NCBI RefSeq assembly: GCF_001042635.1
Contig: NZ_AP012331.1
Span: 1,116,001 to 1,180,000, forward strand
Reading direction: 5' to 3'
Source: Bifidobacterium scardovii JCM 12489 = DSM 13734
GTDB taxonomy: Bacteria; Actinomycetota; Actinomycetes; Actinomycetales; Bifidobacteriaceae
DNA: 64,000 nt
Shown: positions 1-8,384 of the stretch, piece after piece
Numbering within the stretch: the first letter of the stretch is position 1
Layout of the letters: every line of letters starts with the position of its first letter
Position numbers and translations under genes: made by a program
Notes under the pieces: generated by a model
What the model was told of the DNA's origin: nothing
Seen by the model: the letters and a program-made list of their open reading frames with translations, nothing else
Database searches by the model: none

Positions 1-1
1 G

Positions 2-739
2 CTTGAGAAACTCAAGGACGCCGGGATCGCCCCATATGTAACTCCGGTCGATCAGACCCCGCACGAGTTCCAGGCCATGTTGGGGGCACACTATGCCGCT
101 ACGGGCGACAAGGCGGGTGAGCGTAAGGTGTTCGACGGCAAGTCGACTTTCGAAAAGGAATACACGCCGTACCTGACCAAGTGGAACGATTTGTTCGACA
201 AGGGATTGGTCAGCCGAGACATGGTCGGTGCCAACGGTGACGATCTGTTCGCGATGTTCACCGCCGGCAAGGTTGCGGTGTACAAGTCCGGCACGTGGGA
301 TCTGGACCGATTGAAGCAGTCGGGCGTGAAGTTCGGTCTTGCGCCAAACCCTTCCGTAAATGGGGAAGGACAGTATCTGTCCGGCAATGCCTCACAGGGT
401 ATCGCAATCGCGGCCACTGCCAAGGGTGCCAAGCTCGAGGCTGCCAAGAAGCTCCTGACATTCCTCACCAGTGAAAAGGGTCTGGCTCTTCTGGAGAAGA
501 ATACGGCGACGGTGATCACTGCGAAGAACTACAAGACCGATGTCATTCCCGAATACAAGGATCTGTATGACAATTACCTGATGAAGGGCAAGTACTATCT
601 GTCGGTGAACAACTGGCCGAGGGGTACGGATGTGCTGCAGGCCGAGATGTACGCTCAGGTGCAGCGTATGGTTCAGGGTGAGATCACTCCGGCTGAGGTC
701 GGCAAGGCGATGGATGAGAAACTCGCTACTGTCGGCTGA
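2..739 (+). CDS. Sugar ABC transporter solute-binding protein, C-terminal part
   Basis: The reading frame is open from the left edge of the window, so the N-terminus, lipobox and true start are missing. The remaining 245 residues have the typical C-terminal lobe of family 1 extracellular solute-binding proteins: a stretch reading DLFAMFTAGKVAVYKSGTWD (the usual 'M..GkaAM...G.W' motif), then a KKLLTFLTSEKGLALL helix and a final helix ending at EKLATVG. By family knowledge it would be a membrane-anchored lipoprotein that hands a carbohydrate to an ABC importer. The substrate cannot be read from this part. A terminator hairpin follows directly, so this is the last gene of its transcript. Confidence 0.85.
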   Translation, partial: LEKLKDAGIAPYVTPVDQTPHEFQAMLGAHYAATGDKAGERKVFDGKSTFEKEYTPYLTKWNDLFDKGLVSRDMVGANGDDLFAMFTAGKVAVYKSGTWDLDRLKQSGVKFGLAPNPSVNGEGQYLSGNASQGIAIAATAKGAKLEAAKKLLTFLTSEKGLALLEKNTATVITAKNYKTDVIPEYKDLYDNYLMKGKYYLSVNNWPRGTDVLQAEMYAQVQRMVQGEITPAEVGKAMDEKLATVG

Positions 740-767
740 TCTACGGCGACGTGTCTGAACGTGTTGC

Positions 768-810
768 AAAGGTCGTGTGCGCAATGCTTGCATCGCGCAC
801 ACGACCTTTT
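768..810 (+). terminator. Rho-independent terminator after the binding-protein gene
   Basis: Arms AAAGGTCGTGTGCG and CGCACACGACCTTTT pair over about 13 bp around a short loop and end in a T run. It sits 30 bases after the stop codon of the solute-binding protein gene. Confidence 0.85.
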
Positions 811-948
811 GACGACTGATGATGCCGCATGCGAATTTCAGGATGACGTTTTGAAAAAAGGCATAAAGACCATTGCGCAATGTCGTCGGGCGGCTCTTTC
901 GGCGTACAATTCACATTGATTGCATCGCCACCATGCAAAGGAGCCGTT

Positions 949-2055
949 ATGGCACAGTCGCCGTCGTTGGAATCATCGTTGGAATCATCGGCCACGTCGG
1001 CCGCTGTGCCGTCCGAACGGCCCGATGGGCCGTCGGTGGTCTTCTCGTTCCGTCCGGCCGATCTGATCGGGAAAATCATGGGGGCAGATGCGTGGCGGAC
1101 GCTTGCTTCCGTCGCCGCGTTCGACCACGACTCGAACGGCGGCATCCCGGTGGTGGAGGATTTCCATGACCCCGTGCACGCGGAACGCATCGCCGCCGCC
1201 AGTTACATCATCACCGGGTGGGGCGCCGAGGGACTGCTCGACGCGGCGGCGCTGGACGCCATGCCGAAGCTGCGGGGCATCTTCGCGGCCAGCGGCGCCG
1301 CCGATCGCATCTTCGCCGATGACCGGGCCAAGGAGACGGCGAGGGAGCGCGGCGTTGCGCTGTCGAACTCCGGGTACCTCAACGGATTGCCGGTGGCGGA
1401 GTACTGTTTCGCGAACATCTTGCTGGCCAACAAGTCGTTCTTCCGGGCCGAGCGCATGTACCATGAGCAACGCGGTTGGGGAGCGTGGGTAGACGTGCAG
1501 AGCGTGTTCGCCAACGTCGGCAACTATGAGAAGACGGTCGGACTCGTCTGCGCGTCCTCGCGCATCGGACGCCGGCTCATGACCATGCTGCAGATGACCC
1601 GTCTGGACGTGCTGGCCTACGCCATCGACATGTCCGCCGATGAGACCGCGTCGTACGGCGCGACCAAGGCCAGTCTCGACGAGGTCATGGGCCGCGGCGA
1701 TATCGTCTCCCTTCATGCGCCGGATATTCCGCCGTTGCGTGGCATGATCGGCGCTCGCGAGCTGGGGCTCATGAAGGACGGCGCCACGCTGCTCAATTCG
1801 GCGCGCGGCCGTGTGGTGGACCACGACGCCCTGATCGCGGAACTCAGGACCGGCAGAATCAACGCGATCCTCGACGTCACCTGGCCCGAGCCGCTGCCGG
1901 GCGATTCGCCGCTGTGGGACATGCCCAACGTGATCCTCACCCCGCATATCGCCGGATCCACCGGCAGCGAACTGCATGCGATGGGACTCAACGTGGCCGA
2001 GGAGCTGGCGCGCCACACCGCCGGCAAGCCGCTGAAATACCGCGAGGAATACTGA
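949..2055 (+). CDS. D-2-hydroxyacid dehydrogenase family protein
   Basis: A 368-residue protein of the NAD-dependent D-isomer 2-hydroxyacid dehydrogenase family. The C-terminal half carries LLNSARGRVVDHDAL (substrate-binding Arg region), DVTWPEPLPGDSPLW (Glu region) and the catalytic His in TPHIAGS. The dinucleotide loop is unusual: VGLVCASSRIGRR replaces the common GxGxxG, a form related to GASRIGR loops of an actinobacterial subfamily. Substrate is unknown, so a phosphoglycerate dehydrogenase role should not be assumed. The ATG at 949 is chosen because AAAGGAG (937-943) lies at proper distance; an in-frame ATG at 880 has no such site. A TACAAT hexamer at 905-910 could be the -10 element. 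It appears monocistronic. Confidence 0.85.
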   Translation: MAQSPSLESSLESSATSAAVPSERPDGPSVVFSFRPADLIGKIMGADAWRTLASVAAFDHDSNGGIPVVEDFHDPVHAERIAAASYIITGWGAEGLLDAAALDAMPKLRGIFAASGAADRIFADDRAKETARERGVALSNSGYLNGLPVAEYCFANILLANKSFFRAERMYHEQRGWGAWVDVQSVFANVGNYEKTVGLVCASSRIGRRLMTMLQMTRLDVLAYAIDMSADETASYGATKASLDEVMGRGDIVSLHAPDIPPLRGMIGARELGLMKDGATLLNSARGRVVDHDALIAELRTGRINAILDVTWPEPLPGDSPLWDMPNVILTPHIAGSTGSELHAMGLNVAEELARHTAGKPLKYREEY

Positions 2056-2571
2056 GCGATTTTTGAGGGACGCGCGGATGGCCGTCGTGGGTAGATCGAA
2101 TAGCGTATTGCACCCGATACATGCCGCACGATGCGTTGCTTAACCCGTTACTGTGTTATTGGGACGGTGACATGCTGCCTTGCACAAGGGCATGCCTGAA
2201 ATATCTCCTGCCCCGGTAACGACGCATGTCGGAGGTGCGGCGCGGGTAAGCTGAAGGCGACAAAAACGGCCGCCCCACATGTGAGCGGCCCTGAATGCAT
2301 TTTCCATGCTATATGTAGGGAATCGACAACGCAAGAAGGTGTTGCCTCAAGCCGGATACTCAGCGAGGCAAGATTCTGCAGTTCGTACTGGGGGCAATGG
2401 GGCTGAGTATGTTCGGTGGGCGTTTCCGGATAATGCGATGCCCCTGAAGATGTTGTTCCGCACAATGTGCTGGAGCAGCATGGTCTTCGGTAAAACTCTG
2501 CGAGAGCATGTATAAGGCAGGGTCCTTCCGTATCCGCAAAGGTGACGGATGCAACAAATTGAGACAGGCCT
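2056..2571. other. Gene-free region between dehydrogenase and 96-bp repeat
   Basis: No convincing gene is visible in these 516 bases on either strand. Short open frames exist but show no recognisable domain, ribosome binding site or codon bias. The region contains a probable minus-strand terminator (2262-2290). Base composition is more A/T-rich than in the flanking core genes, so it may hold decayed sequence of unknown origin. Confidence 0.5.
2262..2290 (-). terminator. Possible terminator for leftward transcription
   Basis: On the minus strand GGCCGC and GCGGCC pair around an 11-base loop and are followed by GTTTTTG. It would stop transcripts coming leftward from the mazEF operon. The stem is only 6 bp, so confidence is modest. 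Confidence 0.45.
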
Positions 2572-2667
2572 CTAGTATCCTGCGTCGTAAGTTCGTGTAC
2601 TATGTCTGGCTCAGCCTCCGAGAGGGGAGCCAGAATTATTAAACGAATTAACGACGCAGGATACTAG
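2572..2667. repeat. 96-bp inverted-repeat element, copy 1
   Basis: The element starts CTAGTATCCTGCGTCG and ends with the reverse complement CGACGCAGGATACTAG, giving 16-bp perfect terminal inverted repeats around a smaller central hairpin (GGCTC...GAGGGGAGCC). A second copy of exactly the same length lies at 6975-7070 and a diverged one near 59729-59795. The right end CTAG supplies the TAG stop codon of mazF (minus strand, 2664-2666). It has no coding capacity. It could be a MITE-like element or a bidirectional terminator-like module. Confidence 0.85.
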
Positions 2668-3038
2668 TAGATGCGCTCTATGCGCATCGAGGGGCGCATC
2701 AGTCCGCTGAGCAGCATTACGGTGATGCGTTCCATGGTCTCCTCTTCTAGGGATGCGACCTTGCTGGCGTTGCGCGCATCGAGATCCAGGCTTTTCGCCT
2801 GCTCGATCTCGGCCCAGCCGTATACCTCGCCGCCATCCTCGGTTGGAATGAGGCCTACGTTGATATGGAGCGGGTACTCGTGATTGCTGGTGATGGGGAC
2901 GGTCATGACGAGGTTGTTGTACCGGTTGTATTCGTCGTTGCTGACCACGATGAGCGGGCGTCGCTTATTCTGTTCATGGCCCGCGGCCGGATCGAGATCG
3001 GCCCAGACGACATCGCCATAGTGATGCCTTCGTATCAT
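2664..3038 (-). CDS. mazF: MazF/PemK-family mRNA interferase toxin
   Basis: A 124-residue protein with the MazF/PemK fold signature: GDVVWADLDPAAGHEQNKRRP near the N-terminus, IVVSNDEYNR, and a VPITSN strand. Members cleave mRNA at short sequence motifs and are neutralised by the partner antitoxin. Its ATG (3038) overlaps the stop of the upstream antitoxin gene by 4 nt (ATGA), so the two are translationally coupled. Its TAG stop lies inside the right arm of the adjacent 96-bp repeat, so the last codon context comes from that element. Target specificity cannot be predicted here. Confidence 0.9.
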   Translation of the reverse strand: MIRRHHYGDVVWADLDPAAGHEQNKRRPLIVVSNDEYNRYNNLVMTVPITSNHEYPLHINVGLIPTEDGGEVYGWAEIEQAKSLDLDARNASKVASLEEETMERITVMLLSGLMRPSMRIERIY

Positions 3039-3286
3039 GCGAGCTCCTGACCGACGGGCCGGGCGAAGCCGTCTTCTTCGGGAGCCGGACCATCATAGTC
3101 CCGAAACAGTGCCTGGTAGTCGAGGACATCGATATAGCGTTTTTTGGCCGCCAGAAGGGTGATTTTCCCGTTTTCCGTATGTATTTCCAGTGAATCGCCT
3201 ACATGCAGACCGGCTTTTTCCATCGTGTCCTTGGACAAGCGAACGCCTTGTCCGTTGCCCCATTTCGTCAATGTGGTGGTGTTCAT
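3035..3286 (-). CDS. mazE: MazE-like AbrB-fold antitoxin
   Basis: An 83-residue protein with an N-terminal SpoVT/AbrB swapped-hairpin domain: TTLTKWGNGQGVRLSKDTME and LHVGDSLEIHTENGKITL. The C-terminal tail (YQALFRDYDGPAPEEDGF) is acidic and is likely the part that binds and blocks the toxin. A strong ribosome binding site AAGGAGGT (3298-3291) precedes the ATG. A palindrome immediately upstream (3299-3321) fits autorepression by the antitoxin or the complex. It is the first gene of a two-gene operon with mazF. Confidence 0.88.
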   Translation of the reverse strand: MNTTTLTKWGNGQGVRLSKDTMEKAGLHVGDSLEIHTENGKITLLAAKKRYIDVLDYQALFRDYDGPAPEEDGFARPVGQELA

Positions 3287-3298
3287 GGCAACCTCCTT

Positions 3299-3321
3299 AG
3301 TGTATATACATAGTATACACT
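3299..3321. promoter_or_regulatory. Probable MazE operator palindrome
   Basis: AGTGTATA and TATACACT form perfect 8-bp arms around a 7-base spacer, directly upstream of the mazE ribosome binding site. Antitoxins of the AbrB type usually bind such palindromes to repress their own operon. The arms also contain TATAC sequences that could form the -10 region, so binding would block transcription. Confidence 0.6.
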
Positions 3322-3451
3322 CTCGGGAGTCGCACCGTATTCGAGAATCCGCTCTTGGCCGGGTCGCCGTCCCGTCAATCGCAATCGCTTACCGTAATAC
3401 GGCAACTATTCGAAGCGGATGAAACTGGTAACACTCGGCGTTTCTTGTGAT

Positions 3452-3504
3452 TTGCGTCACGGTTCCTGCCGTTGTATACTGCAATTAATGGAAAGCGCTT
3501 ACCA
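3452..3504 (+). promoter_or_regulatory. Promoter plus LacI-type operator of the DUF993 operon
   Basis: A good sigma-70-type promoter is visible: -35 TTGCGT (3452-3457), 17-bp spacer, -10 TATACT (3475-3480). Nine bases later lies TGGAAAGCGCTTACCA (3489-3504), a near-perfect 16-bp palindrome of the LacI/GalR operator type with central AAGCGCTT. A repressor there would block initiation or early elongation. No LacI regulator gene is adjacent in the window, so the regulator may lie to the left or elsewhere. Confidence 0.65.
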
Positions 3505-3580
3505 AAATGGTAAGCTTCAGACCGAGCAAACCAGAAAACTGTAGATGCGACGTCGCAATCAGCGAAAGGAACCGAATACC

Positions 3581-4732
3581 ATGGCAGACAAGACGATCGG
3601 AGTCATTCTCAACGGAGCGACCGGCCGCATGGGCTACCGCCAGCACCTGTGCCGCTCCATCCTGCCCATCATCGAGCAGGGCGGCGTGGAGCTGTCCGAC
3701 GGCTCGCGCGTGCAGCTCGACCCGATCCTGGTCGGCCGCCACGAAGCCAAGCTCAAGGAGGCCTCCGAAAAGCACGGCGGTCTCAAGTACACCACCGATC
3801 TCGACGCGGTGCTCGCCGACCCACACTACTCGCTGTACGCCGACTTCCTCGTCACCTCGGCGCGCGTCGAGGCGATCGAGAAGGCCATCGCCGCCGGCAA
3901 GGACATCTACACCGAAAAGCCGATCGCCGAAACCTACGAGGACGCCTGCGAGCTGGTCCGCCTGGCCGAGGCCAAGGGCGTCAAGACCGGCGTGGTGCAC
4001 GACAAGCTCTTCCTGCCCGGTCTGCTCAAGCTGCGCCGCCTTATCAAGTCCGGCTTCTTCGGCCGCATCCTGTCGGTGCACGGCGAGTTCGGCTACTGGG
4101 TGTTCGAAGGCGATTGGCGCGAATCCCAGCGCCCCAGCTGGAACTACAAGAAGGAACTCGGCGGCGGCATGATCTCCGACATGTTCCCGCACTGGAACTA
4201 CGTGATCGAAGGCCTGTTCGGCAAGATCAAGACCGTCTACGCCGAGGCGAAGACCGAGATCCCCGAGCGCGTGGACGAGAAGGGCAACACGTACCAGGCC
4301 ACCGCCGAGGACGCCGCCTACGCCATCTTCGAGCTGGACAACGGCATCACCGTGCAGATGAACTCCTCGTGGAACACCCGCGTCTACCGCAACGAGCTGC
4401 TCGAGTTCCAGATCGACGGCACCAGGGGCTCCGCGGTCGTCGGCCTGTTCGGCGCTGAGATCCAGGTGCGCGACGTCACCCCGAAGGCCTTCTGGAACCC
4501 GGACGTGCCGGATCCGCACAAGTACATGGACAACTGGCAGGAGATCTGCACCGACGAGACCTTCGAGAACGGTTTCAAGGTGCAGTGGGAGGAGTACCTG
4601 CGCTCCCTGGCCGAAGGCGCCGACTACCCGTACGACTTCGCCTCCGGTGCGCGCGGCGTTCGTCTGGCCGAGCTGGGCTACGAATCCGCTGAAAAGGGCG
4701 CCAAGATTCAGGTCCCCGAAGGCCGGTACTGA
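3581..4732 (+). CDS. Gfo/Idh/MocA family oxidoreductase
   Basis: A 383-residue NAD(P)-dependent oxidoreductase. The N-terminal Rossmann part begins IGVILNGATGRMGYRQH, with a glycine-rich loop, and the family hallmark EKP appears as YTEKPIAETYEDA. The C-terminal part has the mixed beta-sheet typical of sugar/inositol dehydrogenases (GGGMISDMFPHWNYVIEGL). Such enzymes oxidise a hydroxyl of a sugar or polyol. ATG at 3581 is preferred over one at 3545 because GAAAGGA (3564-3570) precedes it. It is the first gene of an operon with a DUF993 protein and a TIM-barrel isomerase/epimerase, which suggests catabolism of an uncommon sugar derivative. Confidence 0.88.
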   Translation: MADKTIGVILNGATGRMGYRQHLCRSILPIIEQGGVELSDGSRVQLDPILVGRHEAKLKEASEKHGGLKYTTDLDAVLADPHYSLYADFLVTSARVEAIEKAIAAGKDIYTEKPIAETYEDACELVRLAEAKGVKTGVVHDKLFLPGLLKLRRLIKSGFFGRILSVHGEFGYWVFEGDWRESQRPSWNYKKELGGGMISDMFPHWNYVIEGLFGKIKTVYAEAKTEIPERVDEKGNTYQATAEDAAYAIFELDNGITVQMNSSWNTRVYRNELLEFQIDGTRGSAVVGLFGAEIQVRDVTPKAFWNPDVPDPHKYMDNWQEICTDETFENGFKVQWEEYLRSLAEGADYPYDFASGARGVRLAELGYESAEKGAKIQVPEGRY

Positions 4733-4745
4733 GTTCGTTGCAATT

Positions 4746-4850
4746 GGCTCACCTCTGAGGGGAGCGGTCGCCGTAGCGGCTGAGGGGAGTTTACCTCGAT
4801 TCCGGAACTTCCCTCAGTCCGCTGACGCAGACAGCCCCGCCGGCGGAAGC
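4746..4850. repeat. Double-hairpin intergenic repeat inside the sugar operon
   Basis: GGCTCACCTCTGAGGGGAGC is followed by GTCGCCGTAGCGGC and another GAGGGGAG, then a reversed, diverged copy (TTCCCTCAGTCCGCTGACG) ends in a GCCCCGCCGGCGG arm. This is the window-wide repeat family. It occupies most of the 133-base gap between the oxidoreductase and the DUF993 gene and could lower downstream expression or stabilise the upstream message. Confidence 0.7.
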
Positions 4851-4865
4851 CAGAAAGAGGAAACA

Positions 4866-6089
4866 ATGTCAACATTCACACTGATCGATAAGAACGGCGC
4901 CACCCGCAAGGTCGAAGCGAATCCGGCGCCGGCCTTCAGCAAGCCGACCGCGCCGCTGAAGTCGCGCATCGCCTACGCCGCCGCGCACGTCGTGCCGGTC
5001 GCCTGGGCCGACAACACGCCGGGCCGTCCCGCTGAAGTCGACTGGGAATCCACGATCGGATTCCGCCGCATGGTCTGGTCCTGGGGACTCGGCGTCGCCG
5101 ACTGCATGGATACCGCGCAGCGCAACCTCGGCATGGATTGGGCCGCCACCGCCGAGCTCATGCGCCGCTCTGGGGCCGCCGCCAAGGAATACGCCGACAA
5201 GGAGGGCTGGGGGCGCTCCGTGGCCGATCTGGTATCGGTCGGCGTCAATACCGATCAGCTGGAGCAGGGCGGCGACTACACGCTCGCGCAGATCGTCGAC
5301 GCCTATCTCGAGCAGCTGAGCGTGTGCGAGGAGGCCGGCGACGGCCCGGTCATCATGTGCTCGCGCCACCTGTGCCGCACCGCGCAGAGCCCGGCCGACT
5401 ACATCAAGGTCTACGACGAGGTGATCGGCGCCGCCAAGAGCCCGGTCATCCTGCACTGGCTCGGCGAGGTCTTCGACGCGCAGCTGCACGGCTACTTCGG
5501 CTCCGCCGACTGGCGCGAGGCCTCCAAGACCGTGCTCGCCATCATCGAGCACAACCCCGGCAAGGTGCGCGGCGTGAAGATGTCGCTGCTCGACGCCGAC
5601 TCCGAACGCTACATGCGCGCCATGCTGCCCGAAGGCACGATGATGCTCACCGGCGACGACTTCCACTACGTGGACCTCATCAAGGACGCCGAGCAGGACG
5701 ATCCGAAGACCGGCAAGCGCGCCGTCATGCACTCCAACGCGCTGCTCGGCGCGTTCTCCGTGCTCGCGCCGCACGCCTCCGCCGCCATCCAGGCGCTAGA
5801 CAGGGGCGACGCGGCCGAGTACCTGCGCATCTTGGAACCGACCCAGGCCCTTGCGCAGCAGGTGTTCGTGCACCCCACCGAGTTCTACAAGACCTCCGTG
5901 GCGTTCATGAGCTGGCTCAACGGCCACCAGCCCGCCTTCCAGATGGTCGGCGGCCTGCAGTCCGCCCGCAGCCTGCCGAACCTGAGCTGCGTCGTGGAGC
6001 TCGCCAACTCCTGCGGCGCCTTCGAGACGCCCGATCTCGCGGCCAAGCGCTGGAACGCCCTGCTCGCCATCAACGGCATCGCGCGATGA
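4866..6089 (+). CDS. DUF993 (dihydrodipicolinate synthase-like) protein
   Basis: A 407-residue protein that matches the DUF993 family, a TIM-barrel group related to class I aldolases/dihydrodipicolinate synthases. Visible hallmarks are RIAYAAAHVVPVAWADNTP near residue 40, MCSRHLCRTAQSPADYIKVY, ILHWLGEVFDAQLHGYFGS and VRGVKMSLLDADSERYMR, where Lys in VKMS may be the Schiff-base lysine (inference). The start at 4866 has AGAAAGAGGAAA just before it. No activity is established to my knowledge. Position between an oxidoreductase and a sugar isomerase suggests aldol cleavage of the oxidised and isomerised sugar. Confidence 0.82.
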   Translation: MSTFTLIDKNGATRKVEANPAPAFSKPTAPLKSRIAYAAAHVVPVAWADNTPGRPAEVDWESTIGFRRMVWSWGLGVADCMDTAQRNLGMDWAATAELMRRSGAAAKEYADKEGWGRSVADLVSVGVNTDQLEQGGDYTLAQIVDAYLEQLSVCEEAGDGPVIMCSRHLCRTAQSPADYIKVYDEVIGAAKSPVILHWLGEVFDAQLHGYFGSADWREASKTVLAIIEHNPGKVRGVKMSLLDADSERYMRAMLPEGTMMLTGDDFHYVDLIKDAEQDDPKTGKRAVMHSNALLGAFSVLAPHASAAIQALDRGDAAEYLRILEPTQALAQQVFVHPTEFYKTSVAFMSWLNGHQPAFQMVGGLQSARSLPNLSCVVELANSCGAFETPDLAAKRWNALLAINGIAR

Positions 6090-6132
6090 TCCGCGATCGC
6101 CAAGCCGCATCACAACCACAAAGGACCAAGCA

Positions 6133-6978
6133 ATGACCAATCCGATTCTGTCCATGAACCAGGCGACGATCAAGTACGCCGACCTGCGCCAGACCCTCGA
6201 CACGCTCACCGCGGCCGGATACCGGAGCGTCGGCCTGTGGCGCGAGCCCGTCGAGGCCGTGGGCCTCGACACCGCCGTCAAGATGGTGGCCGACTCCGGG
6301 CTGCGCGTCTCCACGATGTGCCGCGGCGGCTTCTTCACCATGCCCGAGGGCGCCGCCCGCCGCGCCTCCATCGACGACAACCGCAAACTCATCGAGGAGA
6401 CCGCCGCCTTCGGCTGCAAGGTGCTCGTGCTCGTCGTCGGTGGTTTGCCGGAAGGTTCCAAGGACCTGATCGGCGCCCGCGCCCGCGTCGCCGACGCCCT
6501 CGCCGAGCTGGAGCAGGACGCGCTTGCGGCCGGCGTGACGCTGGCCATCGAACCGCTGCACCCGATGTACTGCACCGACCGCGCCTGCGTGTCGACGCTC
6601 GGCCAGGCGCTCGACCTCGCCGCGCCCTTCGACCCGAAGGCCGTCGGCGTCACCGTCGACACCTTCCACATCTTCTGGGATCCGCAGGTGCTCGACTCGA
6701 TCGCGCGCGCCGGCCGCGAGGGGCGCATCGCCACGTACCAGGTGTGCGACTACCGCACCCCGTTCGAGAAGGACGTGCTCCTGAGCCGCCACTACATGGG
6801 CGAGGGCGTCATCGACTTCAAGAGCCTCACTGAGGCCGTGGCCGCCACCGGCTGTCGCGGCGACATCGAATGCGAGATCTTCAATCAGGCCGTCTGGGAC
6901 ACCCCGTTCGACCAGGTCGCCGCCAAGGTCGCCGACTCCTTCGACAAGGAAGTCGCGCCGTACTGGCCGGTCCGCTAG
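6133..6978 (+). CDS. TIM-barrel sugar phosphate isomerase/epimerase
   Basis: A 281-residue xylose-isomerase-like TIM barrel (AP endonuclease family 2 fold). Metal-binding residues typical of the family are visible: Glu in LAIEPLHPMY, Asp/His in VTVDTFHIFWDP and Glu in DIECEIFN near the C-terminus. Members include inosose isomerases, dehydratases and keto-sugar epimerases. AAAGGACC precedes the ATG. It is the last intact gene of the operon, 43 bases after the DUF993 gene. Its TAG stop (6976-6978) lies in the left arm of the 96-bp repeat, exactly mirroring what is seen at mazF. Confidence 0.85.
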   Translation: MTNPILSMNQATIKYADLRQTLDTLTAAGYRSVGLWREPVEAVGLDTAVKMVADSGLRVSTMCRGGFFTMPEGAARRASIDDNRKLIEETAAFGCKVLVLVVGGLPEGSKDLIGARARVADALAELEQDALAAGVTLAIEPLHPMYCTDRACVSTLGQALDLAAPFDPKAVGVTVDTFHIFWDPQVLDSIARAGREGRIATYQVCDYRTPFEKDVLLSRHYMGEGVIDFKSLTEAVAATGCRGDIECEIFNQAVWDTPFDQVAAKVADSFDKEVAPYWPVR

Positions 6979-7070
6979 TATCCCGCGCCGTAAGTTCGTG
7001 TCCTATGTCTGACTCCCCTCAGAGAGGGGGAGCCGGAATTACTCAACGAATTAACAACGCGGGATACTAG
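6975..7070. repeat. 96-bp inverted-repeat element, copy 2
   Basis: Same length and order as the copy at 2572-2667: left end CTAGTATCCCGCGCCG, right end CAACGCGGGATACTAG, and a central hairpin (CTCCCCTC / GAGGGGGAG). Relative to copy 1, a T to C change in the left arm (CCTGCG to CCCGCG) is matched by an A to G change in the right arm, so pairing is preserved. Its first bases include the stop codon of the upstream isomerase gene. Confidence 0.85.
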
Positions 7071-7167
7071 CCGAACGGGGGCCGGAGGGAACCTCCGCAC
7101 GGCGGGATCCATAATCGCGGTGCGGAGGCTGACGAGCCGATTCATCCGTATACAGACAAGGAATGCG

Positions 7168-8298
7168 ATGGCAATGATGTACAACGTGCGCGACTACGGC
7201 GCGAAGGCCGACGGTGTGACCAACGACGCCGCCGCCATCCAATCGGCGATCGACGGCAACGCCTAGGCCTTCCCGAACGAGGGCTCCATCTACCGGCCGA
7301 TGATGATCCGCCTGCTGCGCTGCCGCAACGTGCACGTCGAGAACCTGCGCCTGTACGAGGCCGCCGCATGGACCACCGCGTTCCTCGACAGCGAATACAT
7401 CTGGGTGCGCGGCGTCGACATCAAGAACGACAAGCGCTACAACGGCGACGGCCTCGACTTCGACGGCAGCGCCCATGTGTTCGTCTCCGACTGCTACGTG
7501 CGCGGCACCGACGACAACTTCTGCCTGCAGGCCAGCAGCAAGGACCATCCGGTGCACGACGTGCACGTTACCAACTGCGAGTTCACCGGCGTGTGCGCCG
7601 GCTTGCGCTTCGGCCTCAAGTCCATCGGCGACATCTACGACGTGACCGTCTCGAACTGCACGCTCAACCGCGTGTGGCGCGAGGGCATCAAGATCGAATG
7701 CACCGAGGGCGGCGCGATCAGCGACATCTCCTTCGACAACATCGTGATGCGCAACGTCACCCGTCCGGTGTCCGCGATCCTCAACAGCCGTTTCGAGCTT
7801 GACGGCTACGGCACGTCGGTCGAGCTGGACCACATGCCCGAGATCGGCGCGATGTCGCGGATCAGCATCACCAACCTGACCGCCACCGACGATGAGGAGA
7901 TGGCGAACGTCCACCGCCGCTTCACCGACGACGTGATGGGCGAGCCCCGCTTCAACGGCATCCGCTTCGACGCGGCCGAGGGCCACCCGATCGAGGACGT
8001 GGCGCTCGACGGCATCCGCTACACCTTCATCGGCGGCGTGAAGCAGTCCGACATCCCGGCCGAATACCCGCGGCTGGTGGACAAGCTCGCCGAGCCGGGC
8101 GTGAAGTCGAGCGAGAACTACTGGCCCGACTGGTCCCGCGCCGCGTTCATGGACCTGCGCAACGTGCGCGGCCTCGACATGACCCGCATCCGCCTGCACG
8201 CGATCCGCCCGGACGAGCGTCCGGCCGTGCTGCTCGACGGCTGCGCGACCTACGCGCCGGCCGATGTGCGCGTCGACGGCGAACCGCTCGCGCCGTGA
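7168..8298 (+). pseudogene. Glycoside hydrolase family 28 (polygalacturonase-like), broken
   Basis: The frame starts MAMMYNVRDYGAKADGVTND, the classic GH28/pectate-lyase-like N-terminus, continues to IQSAIDGNA and then hits an in-frame TAG (7264-7266). The same frame resumes at once with FPNEGSIYRPMMIRLLRCRN and runs to 8298 with GH28 landmarks (NGDGLDFDGS, GTDDNFCLQ, CAGLRFGLKS, REGIKIE). About 100 or more residues expected between the two parts are missing. The gene therefore has an internal deletion plus a stop. The 3' part might still be translated from an internal ATG (7300) but would lack the N-terminal coils. It probably belonged to the upstream sugar operon. Confidence 0.8.
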
Positions 8299-8384
8299 CG
8301 GCCCGTGTCGTGACCCGTCAATCAGGGCCTCGTTAATACAGGATCAATAATCCGTAAGCAATCGGTCAATGAATTCCCGATAGC

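Noticed and set aside
2300..2557. Possible gene or insertion-sequence remnant left of the 96-bp element
   Set aside because: Short frames on both strands, but no recognisable transposase or other domain and no start signals.
3485..4519. Long minus-strand frame opposite the Gfo/Idh/MocA gene
   Set aside because: Shadow of the real gene; Leu/Val/His/Gly-rich translation without domain, and the plus-strand protein is a clear family member. The same judgement applies to similar antisense frames elsewhere, for example opposite the MacB-like gene, arc and purB.
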